DNA of 64,000 bases from assembly GCF_029168945.1 (NCBI RefSeq), contig NC_083602.1, positions 89,414,027 through 89,478,026 of the forward strand, given 5' to 3'. The position numbers and the translations under genes are program-made. This DNA comes from Cannabis sativa. Lineage: Eukaryota > Streptophyta > Magnoliopsida > Rosales > Cannabaceae. Below, piece after piece: positions 47,201-56,657 of this stretch. Numbering within the stretch: position 1 is the stretch's first letter; every line of letters begins with the position of its first letter. Below the pieces are notes generated by a model that searched no databases, was not told where the DNA came from, and worked only from the letters and a program-made list of their open reading frames with translations.

Positions 47201-47644
47201 GGTGTAAGCTAACTTAGTGGGTATGCAAAATTTAGAGATTGGTCTTTGAGTTACAGCCAAGAACAGAGACATGAGTCCCAAAAGTATAAGCACTACACAC
47301 ACATTAATTATTCCAATATTAAAAACCCCAAATCAGTAAAATGAATTAATAAAACCCCCCCAAAAAAACTAATTCTGATCACCTGATTTGAGCTTCTCCA
47401 CAGCCTCATACAGAGCAGTTTTTCTGTTCCTTTTCAACCACTTTATCAAACACAAAATTTTAAGTCACAAATTCCCAATTAATAATCAAATTACAAAACC
47501 AAACTTATTTATATAAATACTTACAGTGCCGAGTATATGGATCAATTGTTCGATGAAAATTGAAATAGAAATGAAAACAAGACAAACAGTGGCCACAGCC
47601 CAAGTGGGTGTGTCTTGAAGAGACCTGCTTTCATGTGGTGCCAT
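41256..47644 (-). CDS. MLO-family seven-transmembrane protein (AtMLO3-like), 15 exons
   Basis: All junctions follow GT-AG and the frame joins cleanly to 547 aa. Exons, in order: 47644-47525, 47440-47383, 47292-47012, 46529-46413, 44932-44872, 44181-44090, 43961-43887, 43788-43694, 43038-42989, 42878-42838, 42730-42557, 42451-42416, 42300-42233, 41752-41692, 41570-41256. Diagnostic pieces are [21 protein letters not shown] (TM1), [86 protein letters not shown] calmodulin-binding helix (about residues 451-470, with W464 in [11 protein letters not shown]) precedes a Thr/Asn/His-rich tail. MLOs act at the plasma membrane; recent work treats them as calcium channels. The sequence resembles AtMLO3 (clade VI) and lacks the D/E-F-S/T-F tail motif of mildew-susceptibility clade V. 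Clade assignment is from memory. Confidence 0.95.
41930..42190. mobile_element. Worn palindromic MITE in MLO intron 13
   Basis: It shares words with family A (ACAATTTACAATACTGAAAATAAAATTCAAATA; AATCTTAAATAACTATAATCAACACGCTCATAG) but is strongly diverged. It lies between exon 13 (42233) and exon 14 (41752). Confidence 0.5.
45447..45670. repeat. GGCCCGACCCTG repeat in MLO intron 4
   Basis: Bounded by CTGGCCCGACCCTGAGGATA and AAGACCGACCCTG, with GGGCCCCCAAAC and GGGCCCAAAATTT inside. This resembles common plant non-autonomous elements with GGGCC(C/G) ends; a similar phrase occurs near 62780-62815. No duplication was fixed. Confidence 0.45.
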
Positions 47645-48329
47645 AGCCAATTTGAGAGAACAAAGAATGAACAATAATTTTATTTATTTTTTCTTAAATA
47701 TTGGTGAAGGTTATAACTCCACCAGTTATTATAGATGTCTCTGTCTATTTTATTATTTGACACGCCTGACTTTTTAGACTCAATTAAGTGTAGTTTTGAT
47801 TAATTAAATAATTGGTGATACTTTATTTTTTTTTTTAACATTAGAAAAGAAAGATTGTAAATTTGGAGTGGTCGTTGTTGTCTTGTCACGATGAAAAGTT
47901 AGTAGCAATATTTATGGATTGTTTGTTGGATCAAGTGTGTGTTAGTGTTCTTGTTTGATTTGGGTACTTTTCTTTATTATTGACTTTAAAGTTTTGCATG
48001 GGATGGGAAAGCCGTTGGAGCTGGGGCATTAATTTTGCTGACTTTTTAGAAAAGGAGTCAACTAACTATTTTCTTTTTTGTTTCTTTCTAAGAACTGTTC
48101 TCTATGTGCCATTAATAACTTACTGCTTAACCTTATAAATACAACACCAATCTTCGGCCACCGGCCATGGCCGCCGCGGTTCTCACAATAATGTTATTAG
48201 GTCGGTAAGAGGATTGTTATAAGGTGTTTAGTAGTACCTAATATCACTTATAGCATAGGTTAGCGATATTTTAATTTTTTTTTAATAATATGAGACATAT
48301 TAGAGGATGCTAGACACTACTTAGAACTC
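47645..48329. other. MLO upstream region
   Basis: About 700 bp between the MLO start codon and the repeat block. No certain TATA box; the nearest candidate on the minus strand is TATTTATAAGG near 48133. GGCCACCGGCCATGGCCGCC near 48155 is an unusually GC-rich, palindromic patch. Confidence 0.4.
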
Positions 48330-49007
48330 ACAAAACGGGTCAAACACGATAACACGACTCGAAACGAAACCCACACGAAAATTGGTAAATTTGGATTTGC
48401 TTTAAATGGGTTCAGGTCTTGTTCGGGTTGACTCGTTTAACCCGTTTAATAAACGGGTCGTGTTCGAATTGATACGCACTACAACAAATATCATTATTAC
48501 CGGCGGAAGCATCCGCCGGTAATAAGTAATAGTACCGCCGGTAATAATTAATACCGGCGGAATCCGCCGGTAATTATCCGCCGGCATTAATTGGTCGATA
48601 AAAATGGTTATTACCGACGAAAGGGGAATCATCGAGTAATAATATTAATACCGGCGGATTAATAGCGGTGGGGTCCGCCGGTATTAATATTTTTAAATAT
48701 TTAAAAAAATATATTATAATGATAAATACCGGCGGACCCATCCGCCGGTAATAATAATTTTAAATATTAAAAAAAATAATATTCTGATTATTTAATATAA
48801 TTAAATTAATTATAATAATTATTTTATAAATAAATATATTAATTAGAAATAAAATATCAAAATTAAGAAATTAAACATTAAACATTAATTAAGAAATTAA
48901 GTATTAAAATTAATTTGTCCATTACAATAAAAATTATATTATCTTAAATAAAATTAGGAAATTGTCTTTAAATAAACTTTAAAACATAACACATAATTAA
49001 AAAAAAC

Positions 49008-49312
49008 CTAACTAGCATTGTTCAAATCAGTAAATTCTAAAAATTGGCTCGCATTTGAGCTAAGTCTTGAACCATCAATATTCTCACGGGATTGAGCCGG
49101 CGGGAAAGCTGAGGGTAATAAGGTTGTCCACTGCGCGTAGGCAAGATCTCCACATACTGTCGAGGGTGGGGGCGAACCAAAATTGGTTCTGTTGCCGTTG
49201 TTGCCGACTCGAGCAATCGAAAAAGCCTCCATACATAGGCTGTTGTGGAGATCCTCCCATTTGACCATACACAGGTTGTTGCTGCAACAATGACCCAAAT
49301 TGAAATAAACAT
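49008..49312 (-). pseudogene. Gln/Pro-rich coding remnant inside the CACTA element
   Basis: On the minus strand, pieces such as LLQQQPVYGQMGGSPQQPMY and SRLSSNASQFLEFTDLNNAS followed by a stop appear in different frames. This is the only GC-balanced interior part, and it looks like a last exon with frame damage. It could be the tail of a CACTA accessory protein; no domain can be named. Confidence 0.4.
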
Positions 49313-49320
49313 TCTTTATT

Positions 49321-49832
49321 AAATAAATTTTCTATTTTTAATTTTTAAAGAAATATTATTTAAAAAATATTTTCCTATATTGAATCTTTTTCTTAAAAAA
49401 ATTATAATTAAAATTGTGAAAGAAATTTTAATATATTACATCTAAATATTATTTTTTTTGAGTTTATATTTTTTTCAAGTATATATTACAATAAAATTTT
49501 TATTTATTAATTTTTTTTATATTAAAAAAATTATTATTTTATTAATATTTTCTTTTATATATTTTAATGTTAAAATTATATTATTTATTTAATTTTTTAA
49601 AGAAATATTATTTAAAAATATTTTTCTATATTAAATCATTTTTAAAAAAAAAACTTATAATTAAAATCATAAAAAAGTTTAATTCTTTACATTAAAATAT
49701 TTTTTTTTGTTTTTATATTTATTTTTCAAGTATATATTATATTAAAATTGCTTTTTATTAATTTTTTTTAAATTAAAGAAATTATTATTTTATTAATATT
49801 TATTCTTTACATATTTTAATGTTAAAATTTCA
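49321..49832 (+). repeat. Tandem duplication of about 252 bp inside the CACTA element
   Basis: AAAGAAATATTATTTAAAAA starts at 49347 and again at 49599. The copies stay alignable through TTTTTCAAGTATATATTA and ATTATTATTTTATTAATATT to ATTTTAATGTTAAAATT. Divergence between them is moderate. Confidence 0.8.
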
Positions 49833-50149
49833 TAAACTTTTTGTTGTTAAATTTTAAGTATTAAAAAAGTAAAATTTAGATTTTAAAATCTTATTTAATA
49901 TTTACATGAAAAAGTTTATTTTTTTATGTTATAAAATATTTAACTTATGAGTATTTTTTTTTTCAAAAATATAGATTTATCTTAATTTTTTTATTACATT
50001 TTTTAAAAATAGTCAATTGTATATAAATTTTATACATATTTAAAAGTTGTTTATTATTGTAAAATATTAATGACACAAAATTTTTACAAAAAATTTAATA
50101 CAAAACTCTATAAATTACATTTATTTTTTACATAATATATATAACACTA

Positions 50150-50480
50150 TATTAACTATACAGTATATACAGTGTATATACACTGTATAAAACAGTATAT
50201 ACCGTGTATATACTGTATATATACTGTGTATATTATATATACAGTGTATACACTGTACTATATACACAGTATATACACTGTATATACCGTATATAATGTA
50301 TACACTGTGTACAAATTGACAATATCTACAAATTTTTCATTCACAACACACAGCATATATACAAAATATATAATTTACAGTACACAATATACACAAAACA
50401 GCAATTAAAAATACACTAAACTAAAATTTTTCAAATATAATACATTTTCCATTCACAATACACAGTATACATACATATAT
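50150..50480. repeat. Palindromic TATACTGTATA/CAGTGTATA array
   Basis: Short self-complementary words (TATACAGTATATA, CAGTGTATATACACTG, ACTGTATATATACTGT, GTATACACTGTAC) are repeated densely to about 50310, then more loosely to 50480. Many alternative hairpins are possible. An apparent 78-codon frame here is only the repeat. Confidence 0.8.
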
Positions 50481-50702
50481 AATATTTTTTACAGAAAAAA
50501 AATTATTTTAATGAGATATATATACACAAATATTGTAAGAACTAACCTCCAAATATTTAGTACACCAACCGATCCCGGCGTTTTACTCAGAAATTTCTTC
50601 CCACGTCAGATTATTTATCCCAAACTTTAAAGATGGAGAAAAAAATTAGATATTAAGAAAAAAAATAATATATGTAAACAAGAGAAAAAAAAACGAAAAT
50701 CA

Positions 50703-50881
50703 TTAATGTTGCAGATCAAGCAAGTGGTAGACGGGCCACAGACCGGGGTTTTCCGTGGGAAATGATGCCGGAGAACGGGGCGGATTGTGTTTGAAAACGG
50801 AGAGGGGAGGTGGAATGGAGAAGATGGGGGGGAGTGAAAATGGAAAAAAATGGTATTCTGAAATGGGGAGGGGTTTATATA
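50703..50881 (-). promoter_or_regulatory. TATA box and leader-like region of the CACTA element
   Basis: On the minus strand TATATAAA (50881-50874) is followed by a C/T-rich leader and then GC-balanced sequence to about 50703. Further on, TTTGGGATAAATAATCTGAC (about 50620) and CTAAATATTTGGAG/GTTAGT (50550) look like further exon material with a donor. This is where transcription of an ancestral element would start. Confidence 0.45.
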
Positions 50882-51774
50882 GATTTTTAATACGGCGGAC
50901 CCGCCGCATTATTAATTGGGTTCCGCCGTATTAATAAAAACTACGAATCCCAGATTAATACCGGCGGGTCCCGCCGGTATTAATCCGCCGGTAAAACTAA
51001 TTTCAAAAAATTAGGCGGTAAAAATCCCGCCCACTTTTTTCGAGGCGGGATTCCGCCGGTATTAATACAAACCCGCCGGTAATAATAAATTTAAAATAAT
51101 TTTTTTTATTTATTTAATATAATATTAATTATATAGTTATTACCGGCGGATGGCTATTTCCGCCGGTAATACCCCTATTAATACCGGCGGGTGAGTTCCG
51201 CCGGCAATAAACCCGCCGGTAATAACTATATTTGTTGTAGTGACGGCTAATACGAAATTGACCCGTTAATGACTTATTTAAAGTTATTTTAGTATTTTAA
51301 CATGTCATAATAAAATGGGTCATAAACGTGTTATTGGTTGACATGTTGAAACAAAATATGCTTATAAACGAGTTAAATAGATCGTGTCGTACGTTTATAA
51401 ACGGGTCGTGTTTGAGTTTCATTTTCTGACACGATTATTAAACGAGTTATGTTCCGATCGAGCATATACTTGTTATACATTGGTCTCGACACGACCCGAA
51501 TACGACCTGCGAACACAAATTACCACACCTAACATTTCTTTAATTATAATTAGTATAATGGTTTATTTATTAGGTTATGATTTTATTATAAAATTTAAAA
51601 AAATTGCACCTTTAAAAGAGATGCACTGATGCATCTCTATTTGTTTTGACATTTTTTTTTCTTCAGTTTATTGCATTATTTATTGTATCGATATAACCTT
51701 TTAAAGGGGGTGTGTTATAGAATTTTCCAAAGTTATATTTTCAAAAATATTATTTATAATAAAATATGGGGAAA

Positions 51775-52190
51775 TTCTATAATGCACCCCATTAAAAGAG
51801 ATACACTGATATATTTTTATCTGTTTTAGTATCCGAAATAATTTTTTAATCAATTTTTTTTCTCATGGTCATGTAAATTATACTTATTTAAGACATCTTG
51901 CAAAATTTTAAGAAATTCAAAAAAGTTTAACACGCCGAAAATTGTGTTCAAGTAGTGTGTTGCACGCGTAATTATTTTATTTTATACGCGTGTAAAATAG
52001 ACTATTTGAACATTATTTTCTATATTGTAAATTATTCCGAATTTCTTAAAACTTTGTAGGATATCTTAAATAGCTATAACATACATGAATATGAAAAAAA
52101 AATTAGACTAAAAATTTTTTTTGGATGCCGAAACAAGTAGAGAATACATCAGTACATCTCTTTTAAAGGGGTGCTAGAATCACCCTAAAA
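51775..52190. mobile_element. Palindromic MITE, family A (best-preserved copy)
   Basis: The two halves are inverted over most of the length: ATGCACCCCATTAAAAGAGATACACTGATATA on the left against TACATCAGTACATCTCTTTTAAAGGGGTGC on the right. Inner arms TTTAACACGCCGAAAATTGT and ACACGCGTGTAAAATAGACT also pair with their opposites. No coding. A transcript would fold into one long hairpin. Confidence 0.85.
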
Positions 52191-52861
52191 TATATAATTT
52201 GGTAGGTAAATAATTTTGAAGACAAAAATATTTATTATTCTTTTTTATTTTATTTAATACATTAATATTTGGCATGCTTGAAAGTGGAAAGCATTCCTTG
52301 GAAGTTTGTACTGATTGATATGTAATTATATGTAAATGGACTTAAGATAGATAGAAAAAGTTAGTTTATGTGATCATAATTATTAATAATTGAAGCTATA
52401 AAAAAATTAAATTTCCCTAGTTGATTTTCCCAAAGGAATATAGCTTGATCATATGATTCATACATTTTTAATATAATAATAATAATTAAAAGCATTATTT
52501 TAATGATGATTTATAATTGCTTGTCTTGACTGTATTTTAAGCTTGTTTATATTCTTAGTGCATACCCTAATTAATTTAAAATATTAAAATTACGTAACAA
52601 ATAAGACCAGAAGAATATATAATTTATAATGCGAGGTTTATGTGAAATTCAAAAGTATTGTCCTATATTTAATAAGATAATAACTAACACAAGATCATTA
52701 ACTGAAATATCATATTTAATTTTATTTTTTTCAATGAGAAAATAAGATTGACCATATATAGGAGAAAAATTATTTGTTTGAACGTACATTATAATACTAA
52801 TATTCCCATGTGACTTAAGTTTAGAAAATCAAATCTGGAACAAAACTAACTAAATTATAAA
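52191..52861. other. AT-rich spacer
   Basis: No gene recognised. Confidence 0.5.
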
Positions 52862-53150
52862 TTGGCTAATTCTGATTTTTGTCTCTTAAATTTAGATATG
52901 TATTAAATTATGTTCTTGAATTTTCAAGACCGTTAAAAATTAAATGAGTATAATTTAGTAAATGTCAAAGTTCAAGGGAATTTGGAGAACATAATTTAGT
53001 ATAAACAATGATTGAATTAATAAAATTAGAAAAAAAAATTCTTAAATACAATAATCTCAATAGTTTTTTTAAAAAAATTTAACGGGTAAAAATGTTCAGG
53101 ATCATGAATTTAAGGAATAAAAATCCTAGTTAAAATTAATACATGTCAAA
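52862..53150. mobile_element. MITE, family B
   Basis: It carries family B words: GGCTAATTCTGATTTTTGTC, GTATTAAATTATGTTCTTGA, AACAATGATTGAATTAATAAAATTAG, and AATGTTCAGGATCATGAATT. Other members are near 55915, 57770 (inside the SMP gene) and 60010. Confidence 0.6.
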
Positions 53151-53395
53151 ATTAATACTTAAAAGAGCATTCTCTAATAATTTTTTAAAAGAACAAATAA
53201 TCAAACGCATTTACTGTAAAAAAATTTAAAAAAAATTTATATTGTGTAGAGTTATGTATTTTCTGAACAATAATATTGCCATGAATCAGGTTTACTCATA
53301 ATTATAAATCATATCTTAATATAAACCTATTGTTATAAAGGAAAATATTAATAGGTGCCTTAAAGTATCAAACACTGTAAAAAGTAGTCTATTGT

Positions 53396-53942
53396 TAGGG
53401 GCGGAGCCACATGCACCCCAACAGGGGCTGTGGCCCCCCAGAAATTTTTAAAAATTTATACTAAAACATAATTATATATATAAATACACCATTTTTTATA
53501 ATATATATAATTTTATTATATATGAATTTAAGTATCATAATTATATATAATAATTATATTATTCCTTTTCTATCCTTAATTTGATTTGTATTAATTTTAA
53601 AAATATATTTAATAAATTGTTTAATTAATAGTAATAACATTAATCAATTATATTATTCTTAAAATCAATATGATTTTTTTTTTCTGAAAAAACTACATAT
53701 CATTATTAATTTTGGTAATATTAAATTGAACTCCATCAAATTTTAAAATATCACTCGTATTTTATTTTTAATTTAATTATTTGATTATTTTATAAAATAT
53801 TGTATAAAATTTAAAAATCATAATATTTTCCACAATAGACATACATCCTTAAAAGATATTTTAGTCACCAAAATTTAAATTTGTTGTATACTACGTTGTC
53901 CGATATTGGCCCCCCAACTATTTAGTTCTGGCTCCGCCCCTA
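53396..53942. mobile_element. MITE with TAGGGGCGGAGCCA termini
   Basis: Left end TAGGGGCGGAGCCACATGCA, right end GGCTCCGCCCCTA, giving a 14-bp near-perfect inverted repeat; GGCCCCCCAGAAAT and GGCCCCCCAACTAT continue the symmetry. ATTGT flanks both sides but the duplication length is ambiguous. The interior is AT-rich and non-coding. The ends suggest hAT-like ancestry. Confidence 0.75.
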
Positions 53943-54160
53943 TTGTAATTGATATATTTTATTAACAAGTATCATACAATTTGATTTAATAAGTAATATA
54001 GAGAATCACAAATTAATTATAATGTGACACATTAATATAATATTAAGTAGCTTAAGTGTTCAATAGCAATAGCAATGTTCTATAATAAATTGTTTAAAAG
54101 ATAATTTCCACACATAATTATTATTATAGTTATATATAAAACACAAAACAATCATCAAAT

Positions 54161-54232
54161 GGGCATTTGGTCTAGTGGTATGATTCTCGCTTAGGGTGCG
54201 AGAGGTCCCGAGTTCAATTCTCGGAATGCCTC
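54161..54232 (+). tRNA. tRNA-Pro (anticodon AGG)
   Basis: The 72-nt cloverleaf starts GGGCATTTGGTCTAGTGGTA. The anticodon stem CTCGC/GCGAG encloses loop TTAGGGT, so the anticodon is AGG (Pro). The T arm is CCGAGTTCAATTCTCGG. The acceptor 3' strand reads AATGCCT, so the first pair is G-U rather than G-C. There is no intron. Upstream CAA words (AAAACAATCATCAAAT) are typical of plant tRNA genes. Confidence 0.95.
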
Positions 54233-54242
54233 AATTCTATTC

Positions 54243-54248
54243 TTTTTT
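54243..54248 (+). terminator. Pol III T-run terminator
   Basis: TTTTTT lies 10 bp beyond the tRNA, a standard pol III stop. Confidence 0.85.
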
Positions 54249-54384
54249 ACCATTCATTTTCAATATCAATCTTCATAAAATCGAAAATGTTTTCAATCTT
54301 TTTTACAATCAATGAGTATCAACACAAAATGACAATGTACTACAAAAACAAACATACATAAATGTTATGGTTTTAGTTTAGGCT

Positions 54385-55396
54385 TCAATTTTGACAAAAG
54401 CCATCATCATCATTCTCAACTCCAAGATTAGTAATTTGAGTTTGAGTTAAGCTCAATTCCTTAATGGCTGAATCAAAATCTTCACTATAATTATTCCCAC
54501 TTTCTTTCTTCTTCTTCAATAATAATATTTCGTACTTAGAACACACTTCCTTCCACTCATTCTCCACGCCCAATCCTCCATTTCTCCCCAAATACCTCTT
54601 CAGTTCCAAATCCAGCTTTTCAAATGGCTAAATTACACATTTTTACAGTTATTTATACACACACATATATATATACAGTTATTTATATAAGACAAAGAAA
54701 ATTGAATTGAATAATTACCTGTGCTTTGGATTCAATTGCGAGTTTGAAGAAAGCAAGCGAAGCAAAATGCTTGCCTACTGACTCAGCCAACTTGATCTGT
54801 CCAACCCAATACGACGACGTTTCGAGCCGATCAAATCTGCATTTAGTACAAATCTTTGCGGTATGGAAATTCGATTTCGAGGCCGAAATTTTCGAATTCA
54901 CCGGAGTTCGATGCCCTGAAATTGGAGTCTTTTTCTCTTCTTCAATTTGTTTCAATTTGGGTTTTGGGTTTTCAATGAAGGGCTGGGATCGTGTGGGTTT
55001 GGACCTTTGAGGCTTCTTGTGAGGAACACCATTGGAGGAGGAGGGTTTGATGATCGTTGAATTGTTGGAGTTTCGAACGGTTCCGAAAACTCGCTTATCT
55101 CTTAATTAAATAACCGAAAAAAAAAAATAATAAAGGTGAAATTTCAAAAATTAATGAATCAAACTTAAGAAATGAGAAATAGTGTTTACCTGGAAAGTGT
55201 GGAAGTGATTATTGAAGCTTTGGGCATTTTCTGAATCGGCTTATTTGGGGGTTTCAGGGGCTTGTTTTTACCTGTATTTGGTATTAAAATAATTTTGATA
55301 TGGTTAAATATTTAGAAATTCAACAATGAATATAGAAAAAGGAAAGTGAAAAATGGTACCTGGTTGAATTGGATTTGGATGAAGACGAAGATCCAT
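54385..55396 (-). CDS. Uncharacterised plant protein with CxxC motif, 4 exons, 247 aa
   Basis: Exons 55396-55360, 55271-55190, 55100-54719 and 54627-54385 join in frame with GT-AG borders: MDLRLHPNPIQPG, KNKPLKPPNKPIQK, DKRVFGTVRNSNNSTI ... ESKAQ, then PFEKLDLELKRYLGRN to the stop. The first 115 residues are basic, Pro/Ser-rich and probably disordered. The conserved-looking core is about 120-185: ICTKCRFDRLETSSYWVGQI then KLAESVGKHFASLAFFKLAI, with a CxxC (C124, C127) and helical, Ala-rich sequence. The tail is acidic. I recognise no named family. The basic, disordered N-terminus suggests a nuclear or cytoskeletal role, which is only inference. Confidence 0.85.
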
Positions 55397-55541
55397 TGTA
55401 AGTAAAGAAAAGAAGTACAGAGAAATATAGAAGAAAGGCTCTGTTTCTATATTGAGAGAATTGGATCAATTTCAAAGTGGTGGATGATGAGTTTGTTTGA
55501 ATAAAAATGGCGGCAACAGGTTTAAATTTTGACACCATTAA

Positions 55542-55585
55542 TGGGCCAATAAAAATTGACTATTGGGCCTGTTTGTTATTGGGCT
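55542..55585 (-). promoter_or_regulatory. Site II-type (TGGGCC/GGCCCA) boxes
   Basis: TGGGCC at 55542-55547 and 55564-55569 plus TGGGCT at 55580, about 150-190 bp upstream of the CxxC-protein start codon. Such boxes are common in plant housekeeping and cell-proliferation promoters, where TCP factors bind. Confidence 0.55.
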
Positions 55586-55914
55586 ACAGAAAATGGCCAC
55601 AAGCAACATATAAGAGGACTCTTTCACTCATTCTATCATACTTTATAGCAATTTTTAGTTATACGACTTTTATATGAATAATTTGGATTATAACTTTCAT
55701 AAAATTTAAAAAGAATGTTAAAAAAATACAAAATTGAAAGCTATGAATTAGATGGTGAAGTTAACTTACATACTCATCTAATTCAAACAAATATCTTTGT
55801 TATTTGTTATGTTTTTAAGTAATATTTTATTCGTATTTTTGGTCTTATTATATTGTATCTTGTTTAAATTTATACTTTTCATATTGTATTGTGTTTAATT
55901 TTATATTTTTTTTT

Positions 55915-56260
55915 GGCTAATTAAGAATTTTTTTCTCTGAACTTTGACATACTTTAAATTATGCTCTTAAAGTTTTAAGGTCGTTAAAAATTTCCCTGAA
56001 CTATTTAGATTGTTAAATTTAAGGATTTTTATCTAATTTTAGTAAAAAAATTCTAACATGCATAAAAGTTCATGAAACATGATTTAATATATATTAAAGT
56101 TTAAGGGGTATATATTTAGTAGATATTAAAATTTAGAAAGTATATTTTAATATATAAACAAATGCTAAAACAGTATAATTAAATTAAATTAGACAAAAAC
56201 CCTTCAATTTAACTATCTTAACAGTTATTGAGAAAAAATTCATAATTTGTATTGTCCTTA
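55915..56260. mobile_element. MITE, family B
   Basis: Family words include TTAAATTATGCTCTTAAAGT, AAGGTCGTTAAAAATTTCCC, ATTTAAGGATTTTTATCTAATTTTAGTAAAAAAATTC and, inverted, TTAGACAAAAACCCTTCAAT. It lies between the CxxC gene and the SMP gene. Confidence 0.65.
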
Positions 56261-56324
56261 AATATATATTTTTTTCCATATAAAATCTTACTCAAGTTTG
56301 TGCCATGTCAAAAAAACTAAGACT

Positions 56325-56384
56325 ACGTGTTGTACGGCTAGCTGTAACTGGTATAAGGGTAACCACGTATGCATCATCACGTGG
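56325..56384 (+). promoter_or_regulatory. Cluster of ACGT-core (ABRE-like) boxes upstream of SMP
   Basis: Three ACGT cores lie within 60 bp: ACGTGT (56325), CCACGTAT (56363) and CACGTGG (56378-56384), about 270-330 bp before the SMP ATG. CACGTGG is the classic G-box/ABRE bound by ABI5-type bZIP factors, fitting a seed-maturation gene. Confidence 0.6.
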
Positions 56385-56501
56385 TGGAATCGTGGATATC
56401 TTAGATCACACCAAACCAAGTGTCACACTATAATCCAATACAGCCTCCCACTTACCACTCTTCCCAACTATTCCAAATATTGTTTTTATCTTCTTCACAT
56501 C

Positions 56502-56510
56502 ATAAATATA
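56502..56510 (+). promoter_or_regulatory. Putative TATA box of SMP
   Basis: ATAAATATA is located about 150 bp upstream of the start codon and 120 bp after the last ACGT box. Confidence 0.5.
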
Positions 56511-56657
56511 TACATATTATTACATAAAAACTTGCAAGCTTTGTCGTATTTCATCATCAATCAATAGTTTTAGTACTTCTAGTAGAATTTTCCCTTCAAA
56601 AACCAAATAGATTTATTAAAAGAGTTAATAATAAATCATAACCAATATATTAATATA

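Larger units (their letters stand above)
48477..51242. mobile_element. CACTA (En/Spm) transposon derivative, 2.77 kb
   Basis: The ends CACTACAACAAATATCATTA and (reversed) CACTACAACAAATATAGTTA continue to TTACCGGCGG, matching at 28 of 30 positions. A 3-bp duplication ACG (48474-48476 and 51243-51245) flanks it, as CACTA elements make. Both subterminal regions (48500-48750 and 50890-51230) are packed with CCGGCGG/CCGCCGG units, typical of transposase-binding arrays. The interior lacks a TNP2-type transposase, so it is non-autonomous. A promoter-like region and exon-like remnants lie on the minus strand. Confidence 0.93.
48330..51530. mobile_element. Older GGGTCGTGT-rich repeat, split by a CACTA element
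   Basis: The left part (48330-48476) and right part (51246-51530) share words such as AAACGGGTCGTGT, CACGACCCG and ACCCGTTTA. The right end, reversed, starts AGGTGTGGTAATTTGTGTTC, as in widespread plant non-autonomous elements. The left terminus is not clear. The CACTA element between them is a later insertion. Confidence 0.55.

Noticed and set aside
46940..47302. Separate 120-codon gene
   Set aside because: It is exon 3 of the MLO gene plus flanking intron sequence.
49084..49290. Gln-rich minus-strand frame as a live gene
   Set aside because: It has no start in context, frame changes between its recognisable parts, and lies within a CACTA element; kept only as a remnant.
50172..50408. 78-codon Tyr/Ile/Val-rich frame
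   Set aside because: It is the TATACTGTATA array read as protein.
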